Shown piece after piece: positions 23,026 through 34,030 of a stretch of DNA of 64,000 bases; position 1 is the stretch's first letter; each line of letters opens with the position of its first letter. The DNA is from Arcuatula senhousia (Eukaryota > Mollusca > Bivalvia > Mytilida > Mytilidae): the NCBI GenBank assembly GCA_963971305.1, contig OZ020306.1:55216686-55280685 (forward strand), read 5' to 3'. The translations under genes were made by a program, and so were the position numbers. The notes below the pieces were generated by a model. It worked only from the letters and a program-made list of their open reading frames with translations. It made no database searches and had not been told where the DNA came from.

Positions 23026-23930
23026 CCAGTTTGACTTTTGGTCACACTTAGAAAAAAGTCAAAATAACAATGTACGATTTTTTTTTACATCTTTGCATGC
23101 TTAAAATGCAACTAAATGTTGAAAATAATAATATTGTAAAACGAAAATTGTAAAAATTTCTAGGCAAAAAATATATGTTTTATTTTCGTCTTCGGTATTC
23201 CCAGAATCCCGTTGGTAGCTTTTGTTCTCAGAATAATTTGAAGATTGAAACTTTTTTAAATTTAACATTAAGCTGATTTATAAGTATATATAAACAACAG
23301 ACTGTGACATCTTCGATCCAATGGAGACTTTTGTAGAGCTCGAAGAGCTGAAGGTTTAAGCAAGCAAATGAGCTGAAGGTTTAAGCAAGCAACAGCTTTT
23401 CTCTATCTGCAATAGTTTCCTATTTCCTCTTCAACATTCATAACCAAACCTCGATGCAGTTATTTTAAACTAAATAGGAGATAATAAACCTACATGTACA
23501 ATGCTTATACTGGATCTAAAAACAAATAATGTTTAGGATAAACACTTGCATGACTTAGATTCATCAACATGTTTATCTTAAAATGGCTTAGTTTTATATT
23601 GATTTTATAGTATGTGTACAGCAAAGGCTACTTATAGAATTCAACAATAAACCTTAGCAGGACCTAGAAATAATAAAGTCTTTTTTTATGTTACTAAAGC
23701 AGACCTTTGCTTTTTGTGTCCATAGCGGCATGCTAGGCAATATGCATGAGTCCACGCTTGTTTTATGAAAACAACGATCGATTCGTTCTTCGTTCCATGT
23801 GCATGTACACAACCTGTTTGAGAGACATCAGTAATACTATGACTTCAGGCACAACGAGATAATTTAACTACTGAAAATTTCTGTAGTCCGGAATACAGTA
23901 CACTACCCTACACTACAGACCACGTTGGGG
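23026..23930. other. Intergenic with a small direct repeat
   Basis: GAGCTGAAGGTTTAAGCAAG occurs twice in a row (23345 and 23370, 25-bp step). Nothing else recognised. Confidence 0.5.
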
Positions 23931-24314
23931 GGGGGGTAACTTCAAGTATTTTAGGGTACAGATGTGCGGCCCAGAAGTTTTATACCCACCATATTCAGAT
24001 ATTGGCCTGCTTAAAAAAGACACCCATTCACATATTTTTAATGCATTTGAAATTACACAGAATATGCTTTAACTTAACATGTTTTATAGATTTTCTATTA
24101 AAATCTAAGTTTGAATGGTAAAAAATATCGTTAGGGTTACAAGGAGGCAAAATGTGAATGCTCAGTCACTCTTTTCCTATTGATATATGACATTTGTGAA
24201 AAGTATACCTTATCATATATGCAACATTGAAATTTCCAGCCTTTTAAAGTAGACCCTTTTGGGCCGCACATATGAACTTACCTTTATAATTGATTTAACC
24301 CCCCCTCCCCCGTG
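23931..24314. repeat. Inverted-repeat element (MITE-like), about 384 bp
   Basis: Left end CACGTTGGGGGGGGGGTAAC with ATGTGCGGCCCAGAAG further in. The right end is the mirror: TTTTGGGCCGCACATATGAA then AACCCCCCCTCCCCCGTG. Imperfect arms of about 65 bp. No coding. Confidence 0.6.
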
Positions 24315-25022
24315 CAACAGACAGTTAAAATTTCTCAAAATTAACTTTTGAGCAACGACCTGTCCAGATAATAAATAGGTCTTTCTGGGATTGTTTTCAT
24401 TTGGATTTTTTCAGATCCACAGAGTCGTAGGTAGCCAAACGTCAAAAATTATAAAAGGCTTTCAAGACCCTTTTGAGCTTAGCTGGGTGGCCTGTCCTAT
24501 CAACATTTTGTCAGTTTGCAATGCCAAAAACCAGTAGTAGGTGCACCTAATGATACATTGTACTTAGCAATCGTATGCTTCGAAATTAACTGTAACCTGT
24601 TCTTCCAGACGAATGACCACCTACAAAAGAATCATTCAATTCCCATATTGTTTTATAACTAGAAAGTGCCATAAAAACATATTGGTACGGTTTGTTCAAA
24701 TGATGCATGAATCCCTTCAACCTTATCGTTCATTCTAGTATGGTAGGTATTACTATGATGCTAAATGCATTATGCTTGTTTCGGGAGCCTAACTGTGACA
24801 TATATGTAACTCGAGTACCAATGGATATGGTTTTAACCATATCCCTTCTTGTTTATAAATGAGGAAAGCAAAACCACTATTGAAAAGGCCCGGGATAAAC
24901 AATACACACTTTAGCAATCAAAAGTTATAAATAGGTCGTTATTATCAATTTTATAAATAGCTGTGAGTCTTCAGTAATTAGATAAGTGATGCAGTCGCCT
25001 CGATACATACATTAAATGTATG
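24315..25022. other. Intergenic, nothing recognised
   Basis: No coding or shared repeat noticed. Confidence 0.35.
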
Positions 25023-25238
25023 AAAGAAGCAGAGGTACCAATGGGGTATCCGAATGTCAAAGTCCGAAAGGGCAGAGACAAAACCAGTAAACACGAACAA
25101 GAACGGGACAAAAACAGACATGTAAAACATGGAAACACAAAATAACTGAATACCAATCAACAACGCGAACTCCAGTCGACACAAGAGTGAACTCAGGTGC
25201 TCCGGAAGAGTAAGCAGTTCCTGCTTGCTATAGCACAC
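25023..25238 (-). mobile_element. Retroelement 3' tail copy, inserted in a C1q gene fragment
   Basis: Reverse complement of 170-402. It begins AAAGAAGCAGAGGTACCAAT and its 5' border (read on the minus strand, CTATAGCAAGCAGG) abuts the C1q exon fragment at 25240, breaking that fragment's match at one end. Confidence 0.7.
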
Positions 25239-25239
25239 C

Positions 25240-25370
25240 CGTATAATCCCTTTTCGATGGCTTGGAGTTCATGTTCTAAGATTTTCACACGTCTTTCGAG
25301 CTGCTTTCTGGCTTCCCTTTCACTAGTTATCACAGCCATTATTGTGTCATAATATTTGTTATAATCCACA
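25240..25370 (-). pseudogene. Inverted fragment of the C1q gene's coiled-coil exon
   Basis: Read on the minus strand, this matches 26640-26760 of the downstream C1q gene: AAAGGGAAGCCAGAAAGCAG, then CTTAGAACATGAACTCCAAG. It encodes the equivalent of EREARKQLExRVxxLEHEL. It lies 1.2 kb upstream and in opposite orientation, so it is either the stub of a divergent paralogue or an inverted partial duplication. No signal peptide or C1q domain accompanies it, and its 3' side is replaced by a retroelement tail. Confidence 0.75.
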
Positions 25371-25514
25371 TTTATTAACTGAAATTACTTTTGTTTTCAT
25401 ATTTCAAATGTAATTTAAAAGCTAAGTTAGCGAATTTTGAGCTCCAACAGTTGACATGGTATAAAGTGATACTTTTTGCTTTCATCGATTTCTATAACTA
25501 GGTTATTAATTCCA

Positions 25515-25885
25515 CCATGTTCATTTTCAAAGACATCTTGTTCACATTAATTCCACCTCCTGTAAATCCAAGTTTTCAAGCGCGGCCATCTCAAAATATT
25601 TACATATTATGAAAAGGCTTTTCTTTACAAAAAGAAGTTTTTGAGATTATGTGACATGTTTATATAAAACATTATTCAATTTTGTTATTTTAAATTTGGT
25701 TTAGCTTTGAAAATATTTATCAGTAAGTTAACTGTAAATTTTTTTTTACAGCTTTGAATCATACAAATCATTAATTTGGTAGGGAAGATCTCAAAATGTT
25801 ACTTTTTTTCTTAATACAACATTAATAACAGTCAGCAAGTAATTCGTAGATTTTTGAGAGGTGCCCAGATTAAAGCATGGTTACA
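25515..25885. repeat. Dispersed repeat, inverted partner at 47245-47475
   Basis: TTCATTTTCAAAGACATCTT, TTAATTCCACCTCCTGTAAA and the later AATTTGGTAGGG, TTTTTGAGAGGTG recur in reverse order and orientation at 47245-47475. Coding is absent. Confidence 0.65.
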
Positions 25886-26407
25886 ACCGTATATGTCAGG
25901 CCTGACAATGAATAAAGTATTACCAAAGAAACGTATCGAATAAAAATATTTTAAAGGATACGCAACGTCACAAAAAAAGCGATATTAATATGGCGAGTCT
26001 CTACGAGATCTCACAATATGAACAATGTTTGATCACGGAAGAAATAGATACTAACATGTGCTCTTGAAAAACTGGCATTATTTTTTCGCTGGGAATAGAT
26101 TTTCTGGGGTCTTTAAGCTCGTTTAGCTGCGCTCAATTAGCGAAAAGTCTGAAAACGTTTATCACTTTTCAGAAAGATCTGCCGGACTTTTCCAACCTTA
26201 TGATATTTAGTGTGGGTGATAAAAATCGTATAATGATCGGGCAGCCAAATTCAATGAAATGCATGTGTGCCTAGACATTCAGGCATCAGACAAATACAAT
26301 TCCTATTATATGCATAGATTCGACATTAACAAAGACATTTTTATCTGTAATTGAATTTGAAAAATAGTTTTGATATAGACCACAGAACAAATAAGGTCAC
26401 CCACTTA
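25886..26407. other. Upstream region of the C1q gene
   Basis: No repeats noticed. Contains no obvious second promoter. Confidence 0.35.
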
Positions 26408-26444
26408 TGATAAGATAAAATCAGTATATACATTGTATATAAAA
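26408..26444 (+). promoter_or_regulatory. Candidate promoter of the C1q gene: paired GATA motif and TATA box
   Basis: TGATAAGATAA near 26407-26418 contains two GATA cores. TATATAAAA (26436-26444) lies 75 bp before the ATG, so a start near 26465-26475 would give a short 5' UTR. GATA factors drive blood-cell genes in many animals; a role here is inference. Confidence 0.45.
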
Positions 26445-26518
26445 CGTACAGTAAATTATTCAGACTTTACTACAACTTTAACTCTTAAAAACGTGTATAT
26501 TCATAGGCGTTTTCGGTC

Positions 26519-28785
26519 ATGCGATTGAAAATTTCCATTTCACTTCTGACATGCTTGTGTTTTGTGGGAATTCGGGGTTTCTTATTAGACGACAGGACTA
26601 CTCCTGCATCGTCCTCAAATTTGGGATTATCAAGACAACATTATGAAACAATAATGGTTGTTATTGCTAATGAAAGGGAAGCCAGAAAGCAGCTCGAGAA
26701 ACGTGTGGAATTCTTAGAACATGAACTCCAAGCCACCGAAAGAGGAGTAACCGACCTGTATCATTTAAATCAAGCGTACAACCAAACAATTAATGACCAG
26801 GGTAACAAAATAAATAATTTAATGACTGAAAATGGTGCGTTAAAACGGAATAATGATGTCCTGAAGGCGGAAGTCGATGGCCTAAAGAATAATAACACAC
26901 AAATTCAACGTGACCTTGTCTTAATGCAACAAAATCTTGTTAGTTTGCAGCAACTTAAAGGTGTTTCGGACCTTCAAGCAGTTCTCGATCTTCAAAATAA
27001 GACAAATCATTTAGATGGTGAACTCAAAGCTTCAAACACTAAAGTGAACTCAATGGCAGTTGATATCGAAGCGCGCAAGCAGGACTTTATGGCTTTATAT
27101 AGCCAAGCGAGCGCGACCGAGAAACATCTTGAACAAGCCGAAGCGATTTTAAATACGACACTAACGTCTACTATTCAACACCAGAACCAAACACTTACGG
27201 ATATAACAGATACAATTCTTCAACTTAGCAAACAACAGAACGCAACAGCTGGGAAAGTAGACGCGGAGCTTAGGAATTTATCTGGAAGAGGTTTGTATGT
27301 AAAGTTTATTATTATTGTGCCTTAAAAATGTTAGTCACATGCAATTCTTGACATCCTAAACTGTATATAGTCTTTGATCCGTATTGATATTAAATGGTTA
27401 AAGCCCGAAATCTGAAGACAGTTTAAAACGTTTACGGTTAATTTCCTTTATCAAAGAAAAAAGACTCTGGAAGAAAAGATTTAAAAAGAAGCAAAGAGGC
27501 ACCAATGGGGCATTCGAGTGTCAAAAGTCCGAAAGGGCAACGAGGAAACCGGTAAACACAAACATAAACAGCACGAAAAACACAAACATAAAATCAACCG
27601 AACGGAAATCAACAACTCAAACTCAAGTCGCTAAAATATAAAAATATGTTTTCTGAAAATCAAACACCATAAATGTTTTTGACCGTCTTTAGATTTCCAT
27701 CGTTGTCCATCATAGCCATCAATACACAAGATAAGGTTTGCCTTAGGGAGCAGCCATTTGATTTTTATGGGGGGGCTATGGATATTTTCTTCGTCCTGCC
27801 TTTTTATTTTCAGAAAAAGTCGAGCCTGGATTTTTTTGCGCGCTTGCGCGCGCAATTTTTTTTTTATTTTTAAACCAACTATATTTTTTTTAGCCAAAAA
27901 TACCAACCTGCCTTTTTTTTACACAAAGCGCTGTCCTGCCTTTTTATTTCTGGATTTTTGCCATCCTGCCTTTTTATTTAAAATTTCACCATAGCCCCCC
28001 ATAAAAATCAAATGGTCGCTCCCTCAGATATAATTTATTTTTTACAATATATATTCACCTGTTTTTTTCTACATGTAATTGATCACTGGCTATTGTCAAT
28101 CGAGAAAAAATATCTACACATAAATACTATTTAAATATTGAAAAATAAGACTGAGAAAGCCAAAATAATCAGATATAACAATGCTTTTCTGTCATGACAT
28201 ATTTCCCTTTTGATAATTTTATATATTAATAAAACACAAATGATAAACTTTATATAACAACAGCTCTATATGTCAATATCGAAATAAAAATGTATTTTAT
28301 CTGATTAAATATCTTTTTCATCACTTTTAAATATTCGTTATATTACTTTAACACGCGTTTTTCATCAATCTGTTGTGTTTATTTTAGCTGTTATTACATC
28401 ATGTGCACACAGTCAAACCTATGCTAGCAGTGAAAAGATTTTGTTCCCTTTTGTCCTTACCAAATCCAGTGTGAGTGATGCCATTATCAGTGACTTTGGA
28501 AAGACTGGAATATTCAAAGTGGAAAAACCAGGGTTGTATTTGATATCGGTTTATATCATGACGAGCACAACCGGACGAAATATTGAATTTTATCTTAACA
28601 AGAATGGATCTATAATTGGACGTGGCAACATTGAAGTTACAAGCAATTATCAAACCTCCACAGTAGTAGTCACTGCGCACCTCAGCACTAATGACACTCT
28701 GTATGTAACAACGAGTGGAAATCCTTATGTGTATGGCGACAATTATTCGTGCATTACTTTTCTTCAATTGACTGAGGACATGTAG
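26519..28785 (+). CDS. Secreted coiled-coil C1q-domain-containing protein (two exons)
   Basis: Exons 26519-27290 and 28388-28785 join in phase 1 to give 389 residues. Residues 1-20 form a signal peptide (LKISISLLTCLCFVGIRG). Residues about 42-255 form a long coiled coil rich in heptads, with seven N-glycosylation sequons (NQT, NNT, NKT, NTT, NQT, NAT, NLS). The C-terminal 130 residues are a C1q domain with the core GIFKVEKPGLYLISVYIM and the closing SCITFLQL, and three more sequons. There is no collagen stretch; the coiled coil probably drives trimerisation instead. Such proteins are abundant in bivalve haemolymph and act as lectin-like recognition molecules; the ligand is unknown. The donor is GAGAG then GTTTGTATG, and the acceptor is TATTTTAG. 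A 1.1 kb intron carries two mobile elements. Poly-A signal at 28831. Confidence 0.88.
27485..27640 (-). mobile_element. Retroelement 3' tail copy in the C1q intron
   Basis: AAGAAGCAAAGAGGCACCAA start, with CGAAAGGGCAACGAGGAAAC and ATCAACCGAACGGAAATCAA. Closest to the copy at 59758-59955. Confidence 0.7.
27743..28026. mobile_element. PIF/Harbinger-like MITE in the C1q intron, 278 bp
   Basis: 27746-28023 has near-perfect 35-bp inverted ends, GGGAGCAGCCATTTGATTTT and its mirror ending AAATGGTCGCTCCC. It is flanked by TTA and TCA (3-bp TNA-type target). The interior is T-rich with repeated CCTGCCTTTTT. A second, related element of nearly the same length lies at 56023-56301. Confidence 0.7.
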
Positions 28786-28830
28786 TACCATAAACTTATG
28801 TGATGTTATTCAAATAGTCACATTTTCAAT

Positions 28831-28836
28831 AATAAA
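28831..28836 (+). terminator. Poly-A signal AATAAA of the C1q gene
   Basis: AATAAA lies 46 bp after the TAG stop, in AT-rich sequence; this is the first such hexamer after the gene. Confidence 0.65.
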
Positions 28837-29334
28837 AACGTCTTAATGATAATTTGTCACTTAAAGACATAATAATTTTATCAGGCCTTGGTTTCATAAA
28901 ACAACTTTACTTTTAGTATTTTCTCAAATTTGAAAATTTCGACAAATTATAATAGGAAATCTTAGGATGATTTGGAGATGAGGAAACCCTCAAATTTGAG
29001 ATGTTTTCAGAAAAGTGCTTCACACGCAGTGAAATTTTGCTGTTGTACATTTATCAAAATCATTTTAATATGTGGATCGTGTCTTTCTGGCACATATTCC
29101 ATATTCTTTCGTTTTGACCGGGCACTGATGCTGAAACCAAGTTCAAACGACAGAACACTGCTTCCTTAGCCCAGGATTCAGCCGTCGACAAATATCATTT
29201 AAAATTAATTATCAGCTGTTAGAGGGTATTTTATTTTTCCCGAATATTAAGAAGCAAATTTATAAATTGCAAAATCAAAAACAACAGGAAATATATCTAG
29301 CGATGAAAATAGAGTGCTGTCTTTTCGATATAAT
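28837..29334. other. Intergenic, nothing recognised
   Basis: No coding beyond short random frames. Confidence 0.35.
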
Positions 29335-29600
29335 GATATTTGATTACCTTTTGGCACACCTTTGCTTCTTTAAAGATAGAAGAAAATGAGATGTGGAATA
29401 AGTGTACGCGACACAACCTACAATATAAACGTAAATTTAAAACATCCACAATGGAAAACAGCCAGCAGCCTTCAATGTGACCAGTGGTCGCTGCTCGCTG
29501 TTTTTCAATTGGCCCCTGGATTGAAAATAAATTACATATGATTCAAGCCCAATCCTAAAGTGCAATGAAAGACCCTTTTCTTGACAAAAAAAACACCAAT
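29335..29600 (+). repeat. Retroelement tail end followed by a SINE-like repeat
   Basis: 29341-29371 (TTGATTACCTTTTGGCACAC ... CTTCTTT) is the last 30 bp of the RT-element tail family. 29390-29600 is a full copy of the GATGTGGAATAAGTGTACG repeat, ending in GTGCAATGAAAGACCC. Confidence 0.65.
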
Positions 29601-29896
29601 TAACATAAATTTAGAGAATATGCTTTTGCCTGAATTAAATTTTTTTCTAGTTTTGAAGAAAAAAATTGTTTTTGAAATTTCAGACGGCATTTTAATTTCT
29701 CATGTGGTCAGGTTGTTTACTGAGTGGAAAAAATGAGTAATTTACGATTCAATTTGATTTAAAATTTGAAAAATATTTTAATTAAGTTACTTTCGGCAAC
29801 CTTTAGATTAAACCATGGGGGGTACTAACAGATACTAGTATTAACAATAGAGAAAGCATACAAAAATAGTATAGTTCCATTAATTAAGAAGTAGGT

Positions 29897-30192
29897 TCAG
29901 GATACGGAAATCAAAGTGACCAAGACGAAGGTTTTATAGAATGTTTTTGTCGTCAGTCTCTGCTTTTTGTTTAAGTTTACCTTCTTTGTATTGTTGACCA
30001 ATCTTCATAGCCCGTTAAACAAGGAAGAAAGGGTGAACAGACGGCTTTCTATTATCAATGGTGCGCTTGTTATATATTTTACAAATGGTAGCCATTCTAA
30101 TGTTGTATAGGAAACTTTTGGACCAGCATTTGTTATTATAGGGATCGGTGGCACAATTATATGTTCTGCACAATGTTCAGTTTTCACACAAT
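29897..30192 (+). pseudogene. Decayed first exon of a third UNC93A copy
   Basis: Aligns with 11433-11800 of copy 2: AGAATGTTTTTGTCGTCAG, CGTTAAACAAGGAAGAAAG, GGACCAGCATTTGTTATT, then TGTTCTGCACAATGTTCA. Stops, small deletions and the loss of the start codon make it non-functional. Homology ends abruptly where the 201-bp module begins at 30193. A decayed last exon of the same family lies at 48833-49050. Confidence 0.8.
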
Positions 30193-30393
30193 AAGATTTA
30201 AATTCTGTTAATTTAAATCGTTTATCGAAGTGGCCTGTGACTTTTCTTTTTATTTGGTTTTTAAAATCCGTATTCGGTTTCAGTAGAACCGTTTTTAGTA
30301 GAACCAAAGAAACAAAAATGTGCGCACGAGCTTTACAACTTCCTTTTTCTTCGACGAGACGTAAAATTTTAGCTCCAACAACATCCGAAAAAA
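30193..30393. repeat. 201-bp module shared with the 1,021-bp tandem array
   Basis: AAGATTTAAATTCTGTTAAT to ACATCCGAAAAA is nearly identical to 41955-42157, 42977-43177 and 43998-44198. Here it stands alone between the UNC93A pseudo-exon and the LINE. It has no terminal repeats and no coding frame conserved across copies. Confidence 0.85.
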
Positions 30394-30420
30394 TCATGTC
30401 CTTTATCGTCAGAATTTAGC

Positions 30421-32818
30421 GCACAGAAGTTGATGTTTTATTAACACTTAAGGATGATAATTTTGAACCTGATGAATTAATGAAACATTTTCAGACTCAA
30501 GGTGATTGGAAGGAACAAAGTAATGAAGAACATGAAAATCATATTCACAATTTCTTAATGAACAAAAGTAATTTTCCTTTTAATGAAAATACAGATAAAC
30601 CAATTACTGTTAAGGAAGTTAAACAAGTCATAAGCGCTTTAAAAGTAGGAAAATCATGTGGTCCTGATCTTATATTAAATGAATTGGTGAAATATAGTTC
30701 TCCTGTAATGACCAAAGCCATAACAAAAGTTTTTAATCTTGTTTTGACAACTGGAATATATCCAACATCATGGCTAAATTCATTTGTCATTCCAATATTT
30801 AAAAGTGGGGATACCACAGACCCAAACAATTATAGAGGAATTTCACTTATTAATGGGATAGCTAAACTTTTTAGTGCTCTACTTAATACTAGAATCATGA
30901 AACATATGCAAGATAAGTTTTGTAATGTACAGTTCGGTTTCAGACCTAATTTTTGAACTTCAGACAGTCTGTTTGTGCTCAAAACTTTGATCAATAAATA
31001 TATAAATCTTAAGAAAAAACCCATCTATTCATGTTTTATAGATCTACGCAAAGCTTTCGATTCTGTGTGGCGTAAAGGTCTGTTTTATAAACTGGCCAAG
31101 TTAGGCATAGGCTATAAAACTATTGACATTATAAGAGGTATGTACACTAATACTAATTCATCTCTCAAAACTGAAAATGGATGTACAGAATATTATCATA
31201 TTGATAGAGGTGTACGCCAAGGAGATTCTCTGAGTCCTACTCTTTTCAATATATATATATAAATGATCTTCCAGAATTATTTCTCGAAAAAAATAGTGAT
31301 CCACTTACATTACAGACTTCTAATATTGGTAGTCTAATGTTTGCGGATGACTTACTTATCCTCTCCGAATCAAAAGAGGGTCTTCAAAAAAGTCTCAATA
31401 AACTTTCATTATATTGTAATAACTGGCAGCTATCTGTAAATTGTAATAAGACTAAAACTATGCTTTTGGGTAATTCCAGTAAAACTGATGTTTCTTTCAA
31501 ATATAGAGACTCTGTCTTGGATAATGTAAAAGAATATAAATTCCTTGGAAATGTTATATCTCAAAATGGAAATTTTTCATCCTCAGCTGAAGATTGAGCT
31601 AAAAAGGCACTAAAAGTGTTATATTCGATCAAAAGTTACACTTCTAGCCTTAATGAACTTCCTGTACATGTTTCCACACATTTATTTGACTCTTTAGTTC
31701 GTCCAGTTTTAACATATAACTGTGAAATGTGGTATATGGATATTTATAAATCGTTTCACAATGCATTGAACAGATCAAAGAAAAATAATAACCATATGCA
31801 TCCTGATGAACTTTTATTCATAGACAAAAGACCCTCAGACAAAATACATAACACGTTTTGTAAATTTATACTTGGAGTAAAAAAATGTACAAGTAACATA
31901 GCAACAAGGTCAGAACTAGGGCGCTTTCCTGTTGATTGCTTTATAAAAACTCAGTCGTTGCTATATGAAGATAGACTTTTATCAGATGAAACTTCATATC
32001 TACTTAAAGAATGCTATTATTTATCCAAGTCATTACATGATCAGGGAATTTATTCATGGTTTTCTTATATAAACAATGTTAGATCTGTAAATAATATAAG
32101 TCAAGCAAGTAAAATAGACAATAAATGTGTAAAAAATACTCATAAACATCAATATAGAGAGACTCTACAGGATAATTATGAAACATTATACAATAACAAA
32201 ATACAAAACATTGATGATAAAAGCAAACTGCTTTTATTAAAATCCTTGAAGTCTGATTATATTAGAGAATATTATCTAAACTACACTGACTTTGAAATAA
32301 GACAATTAATATGTAAATTTAGAATCAGTGATCACCCTTTAGCCATAGAGACCGGTAGATATAAAAAAATACCAAGGGATCAACGAATATGTATTTCGTG
32401 CGGGGTTCTGGATGATGAAAGCCATTTCTTTTTTAACTGTAATATTAACAAAACTTTAAGGCCTACTTTTCTGAGTAACTATACAAATTCTAAAATACAA
32501 AATGTTTTAAACCCGCTAACAAAACAGCAAGTGAAATGTTTAGGCTCTTTTATAAAGCAGTCTTTAGAACTGAGGACAGGGGCCAAATAAAAGTTTCATT
32601 TGATTTTCAAGTATGAATGTTAGTCTGGTGGAATAAGTATATAAATATATATTTTACTGTGATTTGTATAATAATGTTTACTGTTTATTCCATTCAGAAT
32701 TATTGTATGTGTATTGTATGTGTGCCTTTGATCTTATTGTAAGATGTAAGTTGTGCAAATAAATGATATAATATAAACATCTGAAATAATTTGAGTGCAA
32801 AAAAAAATAAAAAAAAAT
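30421..32818 (+). mobile_element. LINE (non-LTR retrotransposon), 5'-truncated, three lesions
   Basis: Reverse transcriptase with the expected blocks: PNNYRGISLINGIAKLFS, CFIDLRKAFDSVWRKGL, GVRQGDSLSPTLFNIYI and the catalytic FADDLLIL. Then comes a long C-terminal region with a CxxC...H...C finger (CISCGVLDDESHFFFNC, near 32393-32440) and stop at 32588-32590. Lesions are TGA at 30954-30956, a 2-bp excess in the TATATATA run near 31250-31261 that shifts frame before NDLPELF, and TGA at 31595-31597. The 3' UTR has AATAAA (32758) and ends in an A-rich tail (32799-32818). The endonuclease half is missing. The clade is uncertain (Jockey/L2/I-like). No clear target duplication was found. With only three lesions it is a young dead copy. 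Confidence 0.88.
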
Positions 32819-32936
32819 GAACAACTTGTATGTAGAGAGCAATCGGAGACCGAATCAATTAATGTTTTACAAAATGCATTCAAAATCAAATGAAATATAA
32901 TTTATTAAACAGTATTTGCTGCGATGATTCAAACAA

Positions 32937-33609
32937 AGAAATACATAGTCTCGGTCACCCAGACGCTTATCAATAGATGGTAAGAGTCTGGGACAGTCCC
33001 ATTACCTATTTGTTATGTGTGCGTTTGGAGTACTTTCAGGCTTTATCATAGTGTTCGACGAAAATCATTCAACCATATGTTCAGAATTCCGTGCCTATGG
33101 TTCAGTGAATTTATGCAAATGCAACAGCGAGATAATTTCACGAATTGACGTGAGTTGTTTTCAAATAACATAATATTTCTTATTTTATGATAAGACATCC
33201 TATTTCACATTTTTGAACACATGATGGTTTTGTAAACTATGAAAAAAAAATCGCTTTATGGTTAAATTGTACTCATGGGCGTCTACTTGGTTTTGGAAAA
33301 TGTTTATGTTTATTGGAGTCAAAAATGGGGACATTCTTGATTACAAAACCATGCATGTTCGGCCAATCCGATTCTTGATTTTACAGAACCAGTCTTCAAA
33401 AACCAAGGATGACCAATGAAACGTTGAGTTTCTGAAGTTGGTTTATTTTATATTGAAATGAATTTTGTATGCTAAACACGTCATATACACACGTGGTAAA
33501 GTTTAAAAGGTATAACGATCGCCACCTAGTGGTTACGAGAAATCAATAGATGATTTCCCAGACTCACTACCTTGGTAGTATGAGTTTGGGTTCGAGACTA
33601 AGAAATACA
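32937..33609. mobile_element. Non-autonomous DNA transposon with 9-bp target duplication (MULE-like), copy 1
   Basis: The element 32946-33600 (655 bp) starts TAGTCTCGGTCACCCAGAC and ends TTCGAGACTA. The first and last eight bases are inverted repeats. AGAAATACA flanks it on both sides (32937-32945 and 33601-33609). A 9-bp duplication suggests a Mutator-type transposase. It has no coding capacity. The second copy is at 60571-61228. Confidence 0.85.
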
Positions 33610-34030
33610 TGAAATGCAGTACATAATACACGTCTCGTAACTAGGCAACAAGAGAAATATACACATCCGGTTAGATAAACAACTGGTAGCATTGACATAA
33701 TTTACATGACATGTTGCTGTGAAAATTGTCCCATAGCAATTTTGCAAAATTTATTCATATAATAAATACAAGTCCAGTGTGTACATAAATCGACCACGGT
33801 AGTTTTATTTATATTTATTAGTTAATTGTAATTACACATACTGTAACTAATTTGTCAATAGTTGTTTGCATTTCAGTGGCAGTAATAATACTTTAGCTAC
33901 CTCACTGCTATAACATAAACACAGAGACTTAATGGGCTAGGAAGAAATTGTTTCATTCCATGTGGATAGAAACCTACAGTTATTTTTGTTATTACACCAG
34001 AGGTCGGGCAAGTTTTTGTAAATAATCTTA
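33610..34030. other. Intergenic, nothing recognised
   Basis: No coding or shared repeat noticed. Confidence 0.35.

Noticed and set aside
24978..25238. Membrane-like minus-strand frame similar to 150-362
   Set aside because: It is the retroelement 3' tail. The similarity is at the DNA level, with frame changes between copies.
28399..28791. 130-codon minus-strand frame
   Set aside because: Shadow of the C1q exon on the other strand; no domain of its own.
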